Shown: positions 13,550-20,956 of the stretch, one piece after another | Position numbering within the stretch: the first letter of the stretch is position 1 | Layout: each line of letters opens with the position of its first letter | DNA from: a virus | Length of the DNA stretch: 23,027 bases | IMG/VR virus record: IMGVR_UViG_3300033977_000159 | Span: 1-23,027 of that record | Strand: one strand, 5' to 3' | Notes under the pieces: model-generated | The model's database searches: none | Told to the model about the DNA's origin: nothing | The model's input: only the letters and a program-made list of their open reading frames with translations | Program-made: the position numbers and the translations under genes

Positions 13550-15539
13550 ATCCAATAAGGCCGCCGCCAAGCATGCTTGGCAATTCATCGGAAGACGGAA
13601 TTGCTTTTAATCCTTGATCTAGTGGTTCTTGAAAAGCCGTTTCCGGCAAGGAGCCGTGAAAGCCAGGCCGCCCAAATGGATCTGGATATATTTCTGCATC
13701 TGGAGAGAAACCCTCTTTCCAGTCATGATACACCAGATTCCATGCCGCGTCTTCTCTGCTCCAGATCGGAAATTCCTTTTTATCGATCATGATCTGGATC
13801 TGCGGAACATATCGTAGTTGCTGGGAGATGACATCCGGAATATCATCATGATGATGGGCAGTTAAGCAGCGCTCAAATTCATAATATAGAGTATCAAGAT
13901 AAGGTAAGTGTGATACAAACCAAAGTCTTTCTGCCACCAACCAGGGATGCATAGCCGCCATGCGGGCACGCTTGGCATCTTTAGTTTGAGTAGGAGTAAA
14001 CCAATCAACAGCCTTGCAGATAGATAACAACCAGGGTTTATTGCGTCCCTCTGCTTCTGCCCTAATGCTGGGATCTAGAAGTTCGGACCCACCGGCCCTT
14101 TCAATGGCCAGCACGGTGGGATGGTATCTATCAGCAAAATCTACCACGGCCTTAGTTAGTTCTGTTGGGGTAAATCTTTGCCTAATGAGGTCGATGACAA
14201 ATAACTGACCCTTATTATTATAAATTGAGGCGGCTCCCGCCGTATAATCCCGCCCACGCTTCTTAGAGAACCCGAAATCCCAGGTGATGATAACCGGGCC
14301 CACGGTAGGAATTAGATTAAAAGGAATGGTCCTTTTTACTAGCAATGTTCGCTCAAAACTAACCGTAGTTCTGGGATGGGGATTCTGGTTGATCTGTCCC
14401 TCAAAGCTGGCCTCATCATCGCGCTGCTTGCGGCGCATGCTTCCATAAGAAATGTGATTAGGAAAGAGAATAAAATAATCTTTTTCAGTTAAATTTTCTT
14501 CCTTAATCTTATTGTCTAAAAGCTGCTTTTCAATCTCCGGCTTTAATTGCCATCCTTTTCCTATGATTACAATCTTACCGGTACTAAGATTGCGCTGAAT
14601 TTCCCACGGCCTGGGATCGTCTGTATTATCCAGCCCGCGCTCTATTTTCAATTCACCTACGTTCTGTATCAACTCCCGCCCGTAATGATCGTCTTCCGAA
14701 TATCTAGTACCCACCATATCCAGGTATCCATTGGGCACGAGCATATTTTTGTTGATATAAAAATTCTTACTAACCTTAGCGCACATTTCCGGGCTGCCAC
14801 TATTAATGGTTGCAACCATGTCATCGGCCTTAAGAACCTCACAATGCCATCCAGCAATCGTAGCATTGCCAGATAGCGCCATGACCGTAGCCTCTTTGCG
14901 CTGAATTTGTTTTTTAGCCCATTCGGGGCAAGTAAAATTAGGTCCCTTTAAATCTTTTTCAGGTACGCAGAATTCCGGGAAAAAGAGATTCATGGGAGAG
15001 GGCCCGTGTGCCTCTTCGGGGCGAATTACAAAATGCCCCTTAATCTCGTCTACGAAACCAACCGCCAGGGTATCCTCGGCGGTGAGCAGTACGATCCTAA
15101 TATCCGGAAAGTTTAAAATCCATTGCACCGCATCGCAGGCATCGATGGTGCTTTTGAAGCTGGCCCGTGGATAAAGAATAAGCCTTTCTTTATAAAGAGG
15201 ATCTTGCTCAAGAATCGGCCTGGTGTCATCCTTTTTTACGAAGACGCTAATGAGCGGGCCATGAACCTCACGGCAAATCTTATTCTCTTCTATCGGCTTG
15301 CCTACGCCGTCAGGCAGTGTGGGCCAAAGAAAATACTTGCACGCCCAGAACAGGTCCGATTTGGTGCGGCGTCTAACTTCTTTTGTATAAGGAAGTTCCT
15401 TGAATTCGTCCAGGGTAATTTCGCTATGCTTGGCGCGAATCAGGGACTTAGTTTCAGGGCCCACCATCCACCGGTAGAGATCAGGGTCCGGTATCGCCTC
15501 CGGAGATCCAAATTGTTCTATCAGGCCTTCGAATTCCAT
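13548..15539 (-). CDS. terL: Terminase large subunit (ATPase-nuclease)
   Basis: A 663-residue DNA packaging motor. The ATPase domain shows a Walker A-like PRASFKST (residues 124-131), Walker B in EVLKADDMV (234-242, Asp-Asp in place of Asp-Glu) and the coupling motif VGTRYSEDD (about 276-284). The RNase H-like nuclease shows ITWDFGF (D421), LAIERAGGSE (E480) and HHHDDIPD (D565/D566/D569). All key acidic residues are present. It cuts and pumps DNA through the portal, whose gene follows. The start overlaps the upstream stop as TAATG. The mode of packaging (headful or site-specific) cannot be read, and no small terminase is recognised in the window. Confidence 0.96.
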   Translation of the reverse strand: MEFEGLIEQFGSPEAIPDPDLYRWMVGPETKSLIRAKHSEITLDEFKELPYTKEVRRRTKSDLFWACKYFLWPTLPDGVGKPIEENKICREVHGPLISVFVKKDDTRPILEQDPLYKERLILYPRASFKSTIDACDAVQWILNFPDIRIVLLTAEDTLAVGFVDEIKGHFVIRPEEAHGPSPMNLFFPEFCVPEKDLKGPNFTCPEWAKKQIQRKEATVMALSGNATIAGWHCEVLKADDMVATINSGSPEMCAKVSKNFYINKNMLVPNGYLDMVGTRYSEDDHYGRELIQNVGELKIERGLDNTDDPRPWEIQRNLSTGKIVIIGKGWQLKPEIEKQLLDNKIKEENLTEKDYFILFPNHISYGSMRRKQRDDEASFEGQINQNPHPRTTVSFERTLLVKRTIPFNLIPTVGPVIITWDFGFSKKRGRDYTAGAASIYNNKGQLFVIDLIRQRFTPTELTKAVVDFADRYHPTVLAIERAGGSELLDPSIRAEAEGRNKPWLLSICKAVDWFTPTQTKDAKRARMAAMHPWLVAERLWFVSHLPYLDTLYYEFERCLTAHHHDDIPDVISQQLRYVPQIQIMIDKKEFPIWSREDAAWNLVYHDWKEGFSPDAEIYPDPFGRPGFHGSLPETAFQEPLDQGLKAIPSSDELPSMLGGGLIG

Positions 15540-15964
15540 TAGAGTAATGCGAGTTTACGCAGCCATCCAAAGTAAAAAACAGCAATGGCTATATTTCCCA
15601 AGACGCCCTCACTCATCACATCGTATATTTGATACCATAGAAAAAGGCATAATATCCAAGAGGCCAGCTTGGGCGCAAACATGATACGAAGAAATCTATA
15701 AAAAATTAATCCCACAACTAGCCAAATTAAATAAAATTCCAAATGCAAGGCAACGGCGGGCCCCATCCAAAATGTATGCGTGCCGAGATGCCTGCACATT
15801 TCATTGGATTCGCCCCATCCCGGAATAAGTGCGCTATCTATATATGATATCGTGATATCTAAAAGGTCGGCTATCAAAACCAGTATGACGGTAATCCACA
15901 GGGCGGAAAACGCCTCCATGTTCTGCCGGACCTTATTGTACGAGAGTCTGAGCCAATTTCTCAT
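15539..15964 (-). CDS. Small integral membrane protein
   Basis: A 141-residue protein with about four hydrophobic segments: roughly residues 18-42 (ALWITVILVLIADLLDITIS), 64-92 (VALHLEFYLIWLVVGLIFYR), 97-113 and 118-136. Loops contain IPGWGESNEMCRHLG, which loosely resembles small multi-pass proteins of unknown function. The gene overlaps the end of the 4-epimerase-like gene by 32 bases and is coupled to TerL by TAATG. It could be a holin (late region, small, multi-pass), a glycan export or anchoring factor (next to the sugar cassette), or a superinfection-exclusion protein. No motif decides between these. Confidence 0.83.
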   Translation of the reverse strand: MRNWLRLSYNKVRQNMEAFSALWITVILVLIADLLDITISYIDSALIPGWGESNEMCRHLGTHTFWMGPAVALHLEFYLIWLVVGLIFYRFLRIMFAPKLASWILCLFLWYQIYDVMSEGVLGNIAIAVFYFGWLRKLALL

Positions 15965-16913
15965 TTACGATTTCCTTAATCACCGCAGCCAGTGCGGTGG
16001 TGGGCCTGAAGCCGGTCAAGGCTTCAAGCTTTTCCAAGGACGGCACGCGCCTAACCATGTCTTCGAACCCGGATGCGTATGCCTCATCGTAGGAAATGTA
16101 ATGAAGAGGCGAAGGGCTCTGCGTAATCTCCTTAACTTGAATGGCTAGATCTTCTATGCTAATTTCTTTATCGTTCCCGATATTAACTACCTGTCCGTAT
16201 GCCTTGCCAGTGTCCATCAGTTTCAATATGGCACTTACGGCATCTTTAACGTATCCGAAGCACCGGGTCTGCTTACCGGTTCCGTATACGGTTAATGGAC
16301 GCCCGGACATCGCCTGATCGATGAAGGTGGGTAGCACCATGCCATACCGGCCGGTTTGCCGGGGCCCCACGGTATTAAATAGCCTGCCAATGACTACCGG
16401 AAGGCCAGTTTCTTGCGCATAAGCAAGGGCCAAAAATTCATCCAGTGCCTTGGAGCATGCATACGACCACCGGGATTTCACGGTGGGCCCGAAAACGCTA
16501 TCGCCGTCTTCTGTAAACGGGATGCTCCGGCTCTTACCGTACACCTCAGAGGTGGAGGCGATAAATACTGGCTTAGATTTTACGGATGCGAATCTCAATA
16601 CCAATGCCGTACCCTGCACGTTGGTTTCAATAGTGCGAGTCGGCTCTTCTATGATCTTGCGAACTCCCACGGAGGCGGCCAAGTGAAATATCATATCGGC
16701 CCTATCTATCCACATCGGCAGGCTGGTGCTATTGGTTATATCAGCGTGGACAAAGACAAGCCTGGGACTGCGTTCAAGCCCTAGACTATCGATGTTTCGT
16801 ATCGATCCCGTACTGAGATCATCGATAACAATAACAGTATCCCCCCTCTTAAGAAGGTCCTCAACAAGGTGAGATCCGATAAAGCCTGCTCCACCTGTCA
16901 CAAGAGATATCAT
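15933..16913 (-). CDS. NAD-dependent sugar-nucleotide epimerase/dehydratase (UDP-glucose 4-epimerase-like)
   Basis: A 326-residue short-chain dehydrogenase of the extended type. GGAGFIG (7-13) is the NAD-binding loop, followed by DDLSTG and FHLAASVGV. The catalytic triad is visible as STSEVYG (120-126) plus YACSK (Y151, K155). GRLFNTVGPRQTGRYGMVLP and TRCFGYVKDAV are typical of UDP-glucose 4-epimerases and UDP-glucuronate decarboxylases. Most likely it makes a UDP-sugar such as UDP-Gal or UDP-GalNAc, the donors used by GT6 and GT31 enzymes encoded upstream. A UDP-xylose-type product is an alternative. The start follows the basic 76-residue gene by three bases; the ribosome site is weak. Confidence 0.9.
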   Translation of the reverse strand: MISLVTGGAGFIGSHLVEDLLKRGDTVIVIDDLSTGSIRNIDSLGLERSPRLVFVHADITNSTSLPMWIDRADMIFHLAASVGVRKIIEEPTRTIETNVQGTALVLRFASVKSKPVFIASTSEVYGKSRSIPFTEDGDSVFGPTVKSRWSYACSKALDEFLALAYAQETGLPVVIGRLFNTVGPRQTGRYGMVLPTFIDQAMSGRPLTVYGTGKQTRCFGYVKDAVSAILKLMDTGKAYGQVVNIGNDKEISIEDLAIQVKEITQSPSPLHYISYDEAYASGFEDMVRRVPSLEKLEALTGFRPTTALAAVIKEIVNEKLAQTLVQ

Positions 16914-16916
16914 ATG

Positions 16917-17147
16917 TTATCGCTTTTTCCATCCCATCATGGTCTTTGCTAGGCGGGCCTGTTTACCAAGCACGCCAGGGGCATGCGCTTTTTCTTTCGC
17001 ATACTCAGCCGTGCTCTTACCGGCTCGGCGAGCCTTTGCGCTAAATGCACCAGGCCTCTTAATCTTGATGGTCGCCTTCACTCTCTTAAGTTTAATAACC
17101 TTGGGCTTGCGAGATCTGCCCCGTCCTAAAACTTCATCGGCCGCCAT
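16917..17147 (-). CDS. Small highly basic protein (LGxGRxRK type)
   Basis: A 76-residue protein, strongly Lys/Arg-rich (KVIKLKRVKATIKIKRPGAF), ending ARLAKTMMGWKKR. The N-terminus holds VLGRGRSRK, shared in pattern with two other basic proteins in this window (21983-22180 and 22382-22828). No known family is recognised. Such charge suggests binding of DNA, RNA or an acidic partner. It is embedded between sugar genes, with a good AGAGGT ribosome site before the ATG at 17147. Confidence 0.82.
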   Translation of the reverse strand: MAADEVLGRGRSRKPKVIKLKRVKATIKIKRPGAFSAKARRAGKSTAEYAKEKAHAPGVLGKQARLAKTMMGWKKR

Positions 17148-17152
17148 GTTTA

Positions 17153-17875
17153 TTACCTCTCAATTTTTAAAATCGTTTCGGGGTCATCCCCCGCATATTC
17201 AGATAAAATATTTGGTTGTATGGTTAATTCCATGCCCAATTTATTGGCTATAACCGACGCAGCGGTCTGATCGTGTCGATGCCCCAATACTCTTGGATCC
17301 GGAGAGGCTTGATGTTTATCATTTACCCAAGGGCCGCAGAAGGCCCCGCTTATTGAAAGATCCCGATACCAATTGAAAAATTTAGCCCCTTGTGAATTAG
17401 CCAAGTTCAATCCAAATGTAGTGCCCACCACTTGTGGAATGGAAAATGCTTCTTCACGATTAATATCTAATATTGGCAATGCATCGTCACAGGTCCATTG
17501 TCCACAATTCCAATTGGCATTCTTTGCAAACCAATATCCTAAACTTTCCAATCTCCGCCACAATGGAGACAGCGATCTTACCGCAAAGACAGAAGAATCT
17601 GCCCATAAGATTAATCTAAAATCGGCTAGCTGAGCGGCGCGAATTGCATATGACTTAAAAGCATACGGAACCGATAAATGTTCCGGGCATCCATAGGGCA
17701 ATTCTCGATATACAAGTAAAGAAGCCTCTTCTCCATATTCTAAAAAACTATTTATCCACCTATTAAGCTTGGCGGAAAATGGCTTGCCCAACATAAATTC
17801 TTCATTGGGCTTGCCCACATCCACTCTATTGCCAACTGCTACAGTAACTATAGCTCGTCTTAAATTTTTGTCCAT
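17153..17875 (-). CDS. Putative glycosyltransferase, unassigned family
   Basis: A 240-residue protein. The segment LILWADSSVF (88-97) looks like the acidic DxD/DxS sugar-nucleotide site that follows a YAFKSYAIRAAQ helix, and HRHDQTAASVIANKLGM resembles the C-terminal His-Asp-Gln region of GT-A-like enzymes of viruses and bacteria. No signal peptide or membrane segment. The start overlaps the GT11 gene by 16 bases, so it is part of the same cassette. I cannot place it in a CAZy family; the donor and acceptor are unknown. A non-catalytic relative is possible. Confidence 0.78.
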   Translation of the reverse strand: MDKNLRRAIVTVAVGNRVDVGKPNEEFMLGKPFSAKLNRWINSFLEYGEEASLLVYRELPYGCPEHLSVPYAFKSYAIRAAQLADFRLILWADSSVFAVRSLSPLWRRLESLGYWFAKNANWNCGQWTCDDALPILDINREEAFSIPQVVGTTFGLNLANSQGAKFFNWYRDLSISGAFCGPWVNDKHQASPDPRVLGHRHDQTAASVIANKLGMELTIQPNILSEYAGDDPETILKIER

Positions 17876-18675
17876 CGCTCCGGGATAATATCCTTGGTAT
17901 CAAGATATGCAAACTGTGGCCCAAACCATCTACTAGGGGCAATTATAATCCTATTATCCTGCACATCGCCTAGCCATGCCCCCCACCATGAAAAAGAGCT
18001 ATTGGCGATAATACCATGCCTACATAAACTCATGAGCCAAATATCTTCATGCTCATTGCCCGGCTGATCGCTTCCAAAATATCTACCTCCAGGTTTAGTA
18101 CAATCCACTACAGTAAATTCAGGAAAAGTTTCTTTACACCATTGACGATCATCCGAAAATACAAAAAACTGAACATCTTTATCCATTTTCCGGATACGAT
18201 CAATGCCTTCATTATAATAAGTCATGCCCAGTGTTAGATGATAATCTGGATTGGGCCCCTCTATATAATCCGATCTTCGCACATGAATAAATGCGCTATG
18301 CCCATGTAATTTATTAATGCGTTCGACTGTATTCCTGCAAGATTCACTAAACACCTTAGGCTTGAAATAATCCAATACGAGTAAGGTATTAAAATATTTT
18401 TCAGTTTGCCATTGTCCGATAAAATAAGTTCCGTTAGGAACGGTATAGGCATGAGGATTAAAAGAATAAGGATCTTCTGTGTATATTGGAGCGCCCGATG
18501 GATCGCAAAACTTTATAGGAAGATCAAAGACGCCCAGACAATAACAGCGCTTAGGATCGGCGTCCACTCGATCCCTGGTAAAAAATATAGGCTCTTCCCG
18601 GCACATGGCAACTGAAAATCCGAAGGCAGCCCCAAACATCTGATTGCCAAGACCGCCCTGTAGGCGCACTATCAT
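17860..18675 (-). CDS. GT11 family glycosyltransferase (alpha-1,2-fucosyltransferase-like)
   Basis: A 271-residue cytosolic enzyme with the family landmarks: GGLGNQMF (7-14), FIGQWQTEKYF, the donor-binding HVRRSDY (131-137), FFVFSDD (170-176) and the C-terminal ANSSFSWWGAWL (224-235). Length is typical of bacterial GT11. Known members transfer L-fucose from GDP-fucose to the O2 of galactose, making H-antigen-like structures. No GDP-fucose synthase is visible here, but a GDP-mannose 3,5-epimerase-like gene is, so GDP-L-galactose (6-hydroxy-fucose) is a possible donor by inference. The start overlaps the GT31 stop as ATGA. Confidence 0.93.
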   Translation of the reverse strand: MIVRLQGGLGNQMFGAAFGFSVAMCREEPIFFTRDRVDADPKRCYCLGVFDLPIKFCDPSGAPIYTEDPYSFNPHAYTVPNGTYFIGQWQTEKYFNTLLVLDYFKPKVFSESCRNTVERINKLHGHSAFIHVRRSDYIEGPNPDYHLTLGMTYYNEGIDRIRKMDKDVQFFVFSDDRQWCKETFPEFTVVDCTKPGGRYFGSDQPGNEHEDIWLMSLCRHGIIANSSFSWWGAWLGDVQDNRIIIAPSRWFGPQFAYLDTKDIIPERWTKI

Positions 18676-19493
18676 AAATAAAATTTCTTCAAAAGTTCTT
18701 CTATTGCCGAGCTAGAGCAATATTTAGATTTTCTTTCTTGTAGCAATTTCGCCATACATAGACGATTTACTATAGTAACGCTTTCATTTCTTGCCAATGC
18801 AAACAGTATTTCATCGGGAAGATTTCCATGCTTATCACGCTGATAATCCATCAGGGCGCTTGGAATTCTTCCTGTATAAGCAGCATGAGCCATAAGCAAT
18901 TGAACCTTTGAGCAGCGATGGGTACTAATCAGATTATTAGATGGCAGTGGTTGGGCAGTTTTAATGCTATCACAATAACGTTGATCTACTATGGGTATAA
19001 TTCCAGCGCGAATTAATACTTTTCCAACTGCCACATCTTCCGCCTCATGCAAGGCTGCGAATTCTTCTACTGAGACAGATAAAATAGCATGAATCGCTTT
19101 ACTGCTTAACCAATATCCTGGCCCTCCAAGTAAATAGCCATCATTTGGGCCCCAACTCCATCCAGTGTAATCTAGACTTTCGAAGCCGCTACGCTCCAGC
19201 CTATCACCGGCAATAAAAGTATCTGTATCCATTTTATATACATGCCGGTAATGATTTTTATCTGCCCAGGCTAGCATAGCATACGTTTTACGAGGTAAGC
19301 CCTTATAGTCATCGGGCACATCCAACCAAATTTCATCATCAGCCAGTTCTGATTGTGGATTGCCAATAAAGATCTTGACATCAGCCCAATGAACATCCTG
19401 CATCCATGTCTGGCGCAATATATCATGAATAAATCTATTTTTATGACAGGACAAAACGCTAATTAGGCATTGTGAAGCATTTGATGTAACCAC
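18672..19493 (-). CDS. GT31-like beta-1,3-glycosyltransferase
   Basis: A 273-residue enzyme resembling GT31 galactosyl/GlcNAc transferases: CLISVLSCHKNRFIHDILRQ with TWMQD at the N-terminus, KMDTDTF (88-93) as the metal-binding DxD, GGPGYWLS (123-130) and EAEDVAVG (150-157). The C-terminus (ALARNES, KLLQERKSKY) matches the end of the GT6-GT31 fusion upstream, so the two are duplicates. It probably adds a beta-1,3 hexose. The start is GTG at 19493, inside the previous gene (31-base overlap), with GAG seven bases upstream; no better start lies nearby. Confidence 0.87.
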   Translation of the reverse strand: MVTSNASQCLISVLSCHKNRFIHDILRQTWMQDVHWADVKIFIGNPQSELADDEIWLDVPDDYKGLPRKTYAMLAWADKNHYRHVYKMDTDTFIAGDRLERSGFESLDYTGWSWGPNDGYLLGGPGYWLSSKAIHAILSVSVEEFAALHEAEDVAVGKVLIRAGIIPIVDQRYCDSIKTAQPLPSNNLISTHRCSKVQLLMAHAAYTGRIPSALMDYQRDKHGNLPDEILFALARNESVTIVNRLCMAKLLQERKSKYCSSSAIEELLKKFYL

Positions 19494-20956
19494 TTCATGC
19501 TCGCTGGAGAATCTACCTGAGTGATGGCCGTTAATTTATTTAGATGTGGAAGTAATGCGTGAATATCTATCAGTGGAAGATATTTAGATTGACGCCTTAC
19601 TAGAATCGCAACCGCAACCATCCTACTCGTACTGGGGGCGCTTTCATTCTGGGCTACCTGAAATACAGTGTTATCTGGCAAGACTTCTAGCTCGTGTTCT
19701 ATCCTATATCTATTGAGAAAAAACGAATCCAGGGATTCAAAAAATACATAATCTGGAAGCGAGGCCAGGGTAATTCCAGCCTTGCCAAGAATATCACCAA
19801 CCCACCTATCTTCTGCCCAGCAATCATCGACATCAGAAGAAGCCACGATTTGCATAGCCCGCTTACCTAGCCAATATCCTCCACCGCTAGCAAAGCTATA
19901 AGGAAATGTGCCAGATGGATAATCGGGAATTCCCATTTCTGGCTTTCCGCTATCTTGGGGAGAAAAAACAATGCCTGCATATTCATAAGGGGGGATCGCT
20001 AGCCGGGACGCCACTAAATATCCATCATCATCCATTTTTAAAAGATGTTCATATCCCCGATCTAGTGCCCATTGCACAATGGCCTTGGTTTTAACCGGAA
20101 GGAATAGATAGTCATCGCTAACTCCAAGCCGGGCACCGGTCATGATTTCTATATTCCACCCCCTCATCCTAGCATCTTTAATCCATGTTTCTTGCTGTAT
20201 TTGCACCCTTTCTTTATATTTATCTATATCGCATGTGCAAATAGCAATCAGGGCATCTTGAGGAGCATTATGAGGTAGGCCTTTTTCTAGATGCATAATC
20301 TTTGGTTTAAAATCTTTAGGATTGCCAGATAGCCATCTTTCTGGATTGACTAAATATTTAAGATCTGGAAAGCAATATGATGGAGTTAATATTTTAGCAG
20401 GGGGATATTTCCAAAAATAATGATTGACATAACTTTCATCCCACCACGCTCCAATAATACCAATCTTTCTATCTGATTCTATGCCATTAGCCGCAGATTT
20501 TGCTAGCTTTAAAAATTCCTGAGTCGCCCCTCCCACCGGACAACAATGGAAATAGGTTGGGTGGCCAACGACGCAGGCGGCAGATTCTTTTCTACGTTCA
20601 AAAGAATCCGGATACATAGGATGCAATGTTGCAGTCAGCCCATCACCAAGAATTTCTTCATTATTCACGGGCTGGCATGCCAGCATATCTAAATCAAAAA
20701 GAAAAATATATTTATACTGTTGAAATCTTGCCTGCTCACGAAGAATTAAAGGGAACCGTTGCAGATTCGCTTCGGTAAAGTTTGAGGCTGTACACGGAAT
20801 GGTAATAGCATCATAAATGCGTTTACTATCTGTAAAAAGAATAATATCGTGAGGTGGAAAGAAATCGTGTAGAGAAGATATGAATGGCTGGATATAGGAT
20901 TCGTATTTTTCTCCAGTAGCAAAAACAACGATTGCCAATTCAGGAGATATTGCCAT
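19463..20956 (-). CDS. Two-domain glycosyltransferase: GT6 (ABO-like) fused to GT31-like
   Basis: A 497-residue fusion. Residues 1-225 match GT6 (vertebrate alpha-1,3-Gal/GalNAc transferases and bacterial/phage relatives): IVVFATGEKYESYIQPF, FLFDLDM with DxD at 88-90, TLHPMYPDSFERR, and AWWDESYVNHYF with the catalytic Glu at E174, then ILTPSYCFPD. Residues 234-400 match GT31: QQETWIKDA, KMDDDGY (308-313), SFASGGGYWLGK and AEDRWVG. A C-terminal tail (QNESA, RRQSKY) is shared with the next gene. Known GT6 enzymes add alpha-1,3-Gal or GalNAc; GT31 adds beta-1,3-Gal or GlcNAc. The fusion could add two sugars in sequence. The start overlaps the epimerase stop as TAATG. Confidence 0.9.
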   Translation of the reverse strand: MAISPELAIVVFATGEKYESYIQPFISSLHDFFPPHDIILFTDSKRIYDAITIPCTASNFTEANLQRFPLILREQARFQQYKYIFLFDLDMLACQPVNNEEILGDGLTATLHPMYPDSFERRKESAACVVGHPTYFHCCPVGGATQEFLKLAKSAANGIESDRKIGIIGAWWDESYVNHYFWKYPPAKILTPSYCFPDLKYLVNPERWLSGNPKDFKPKIMHLEKGLPHNAPQDALIAICTCDIDKYKERVQIQQETWIKDARMRGWNIEIMTGARLGVSDDYLFLPVKTKAIVQWALDRGYEHLLKMDDDGYLVASRLAIPPYEYAGIVFSPQDSGKPEMGIPDYPSGTFPYSFASGGGYWLGKRAMQIVASSDVDDCWAEDRWVGDILGKAGITLASLPDYVFFESLDSFFLNRYRIEHELEVLPDNTVFQVAQNESAPSTSRMVAVAILVRRQSKYLPLIDIHALLPHLNKLTAITQVDSPASMKWLHQMLHNA

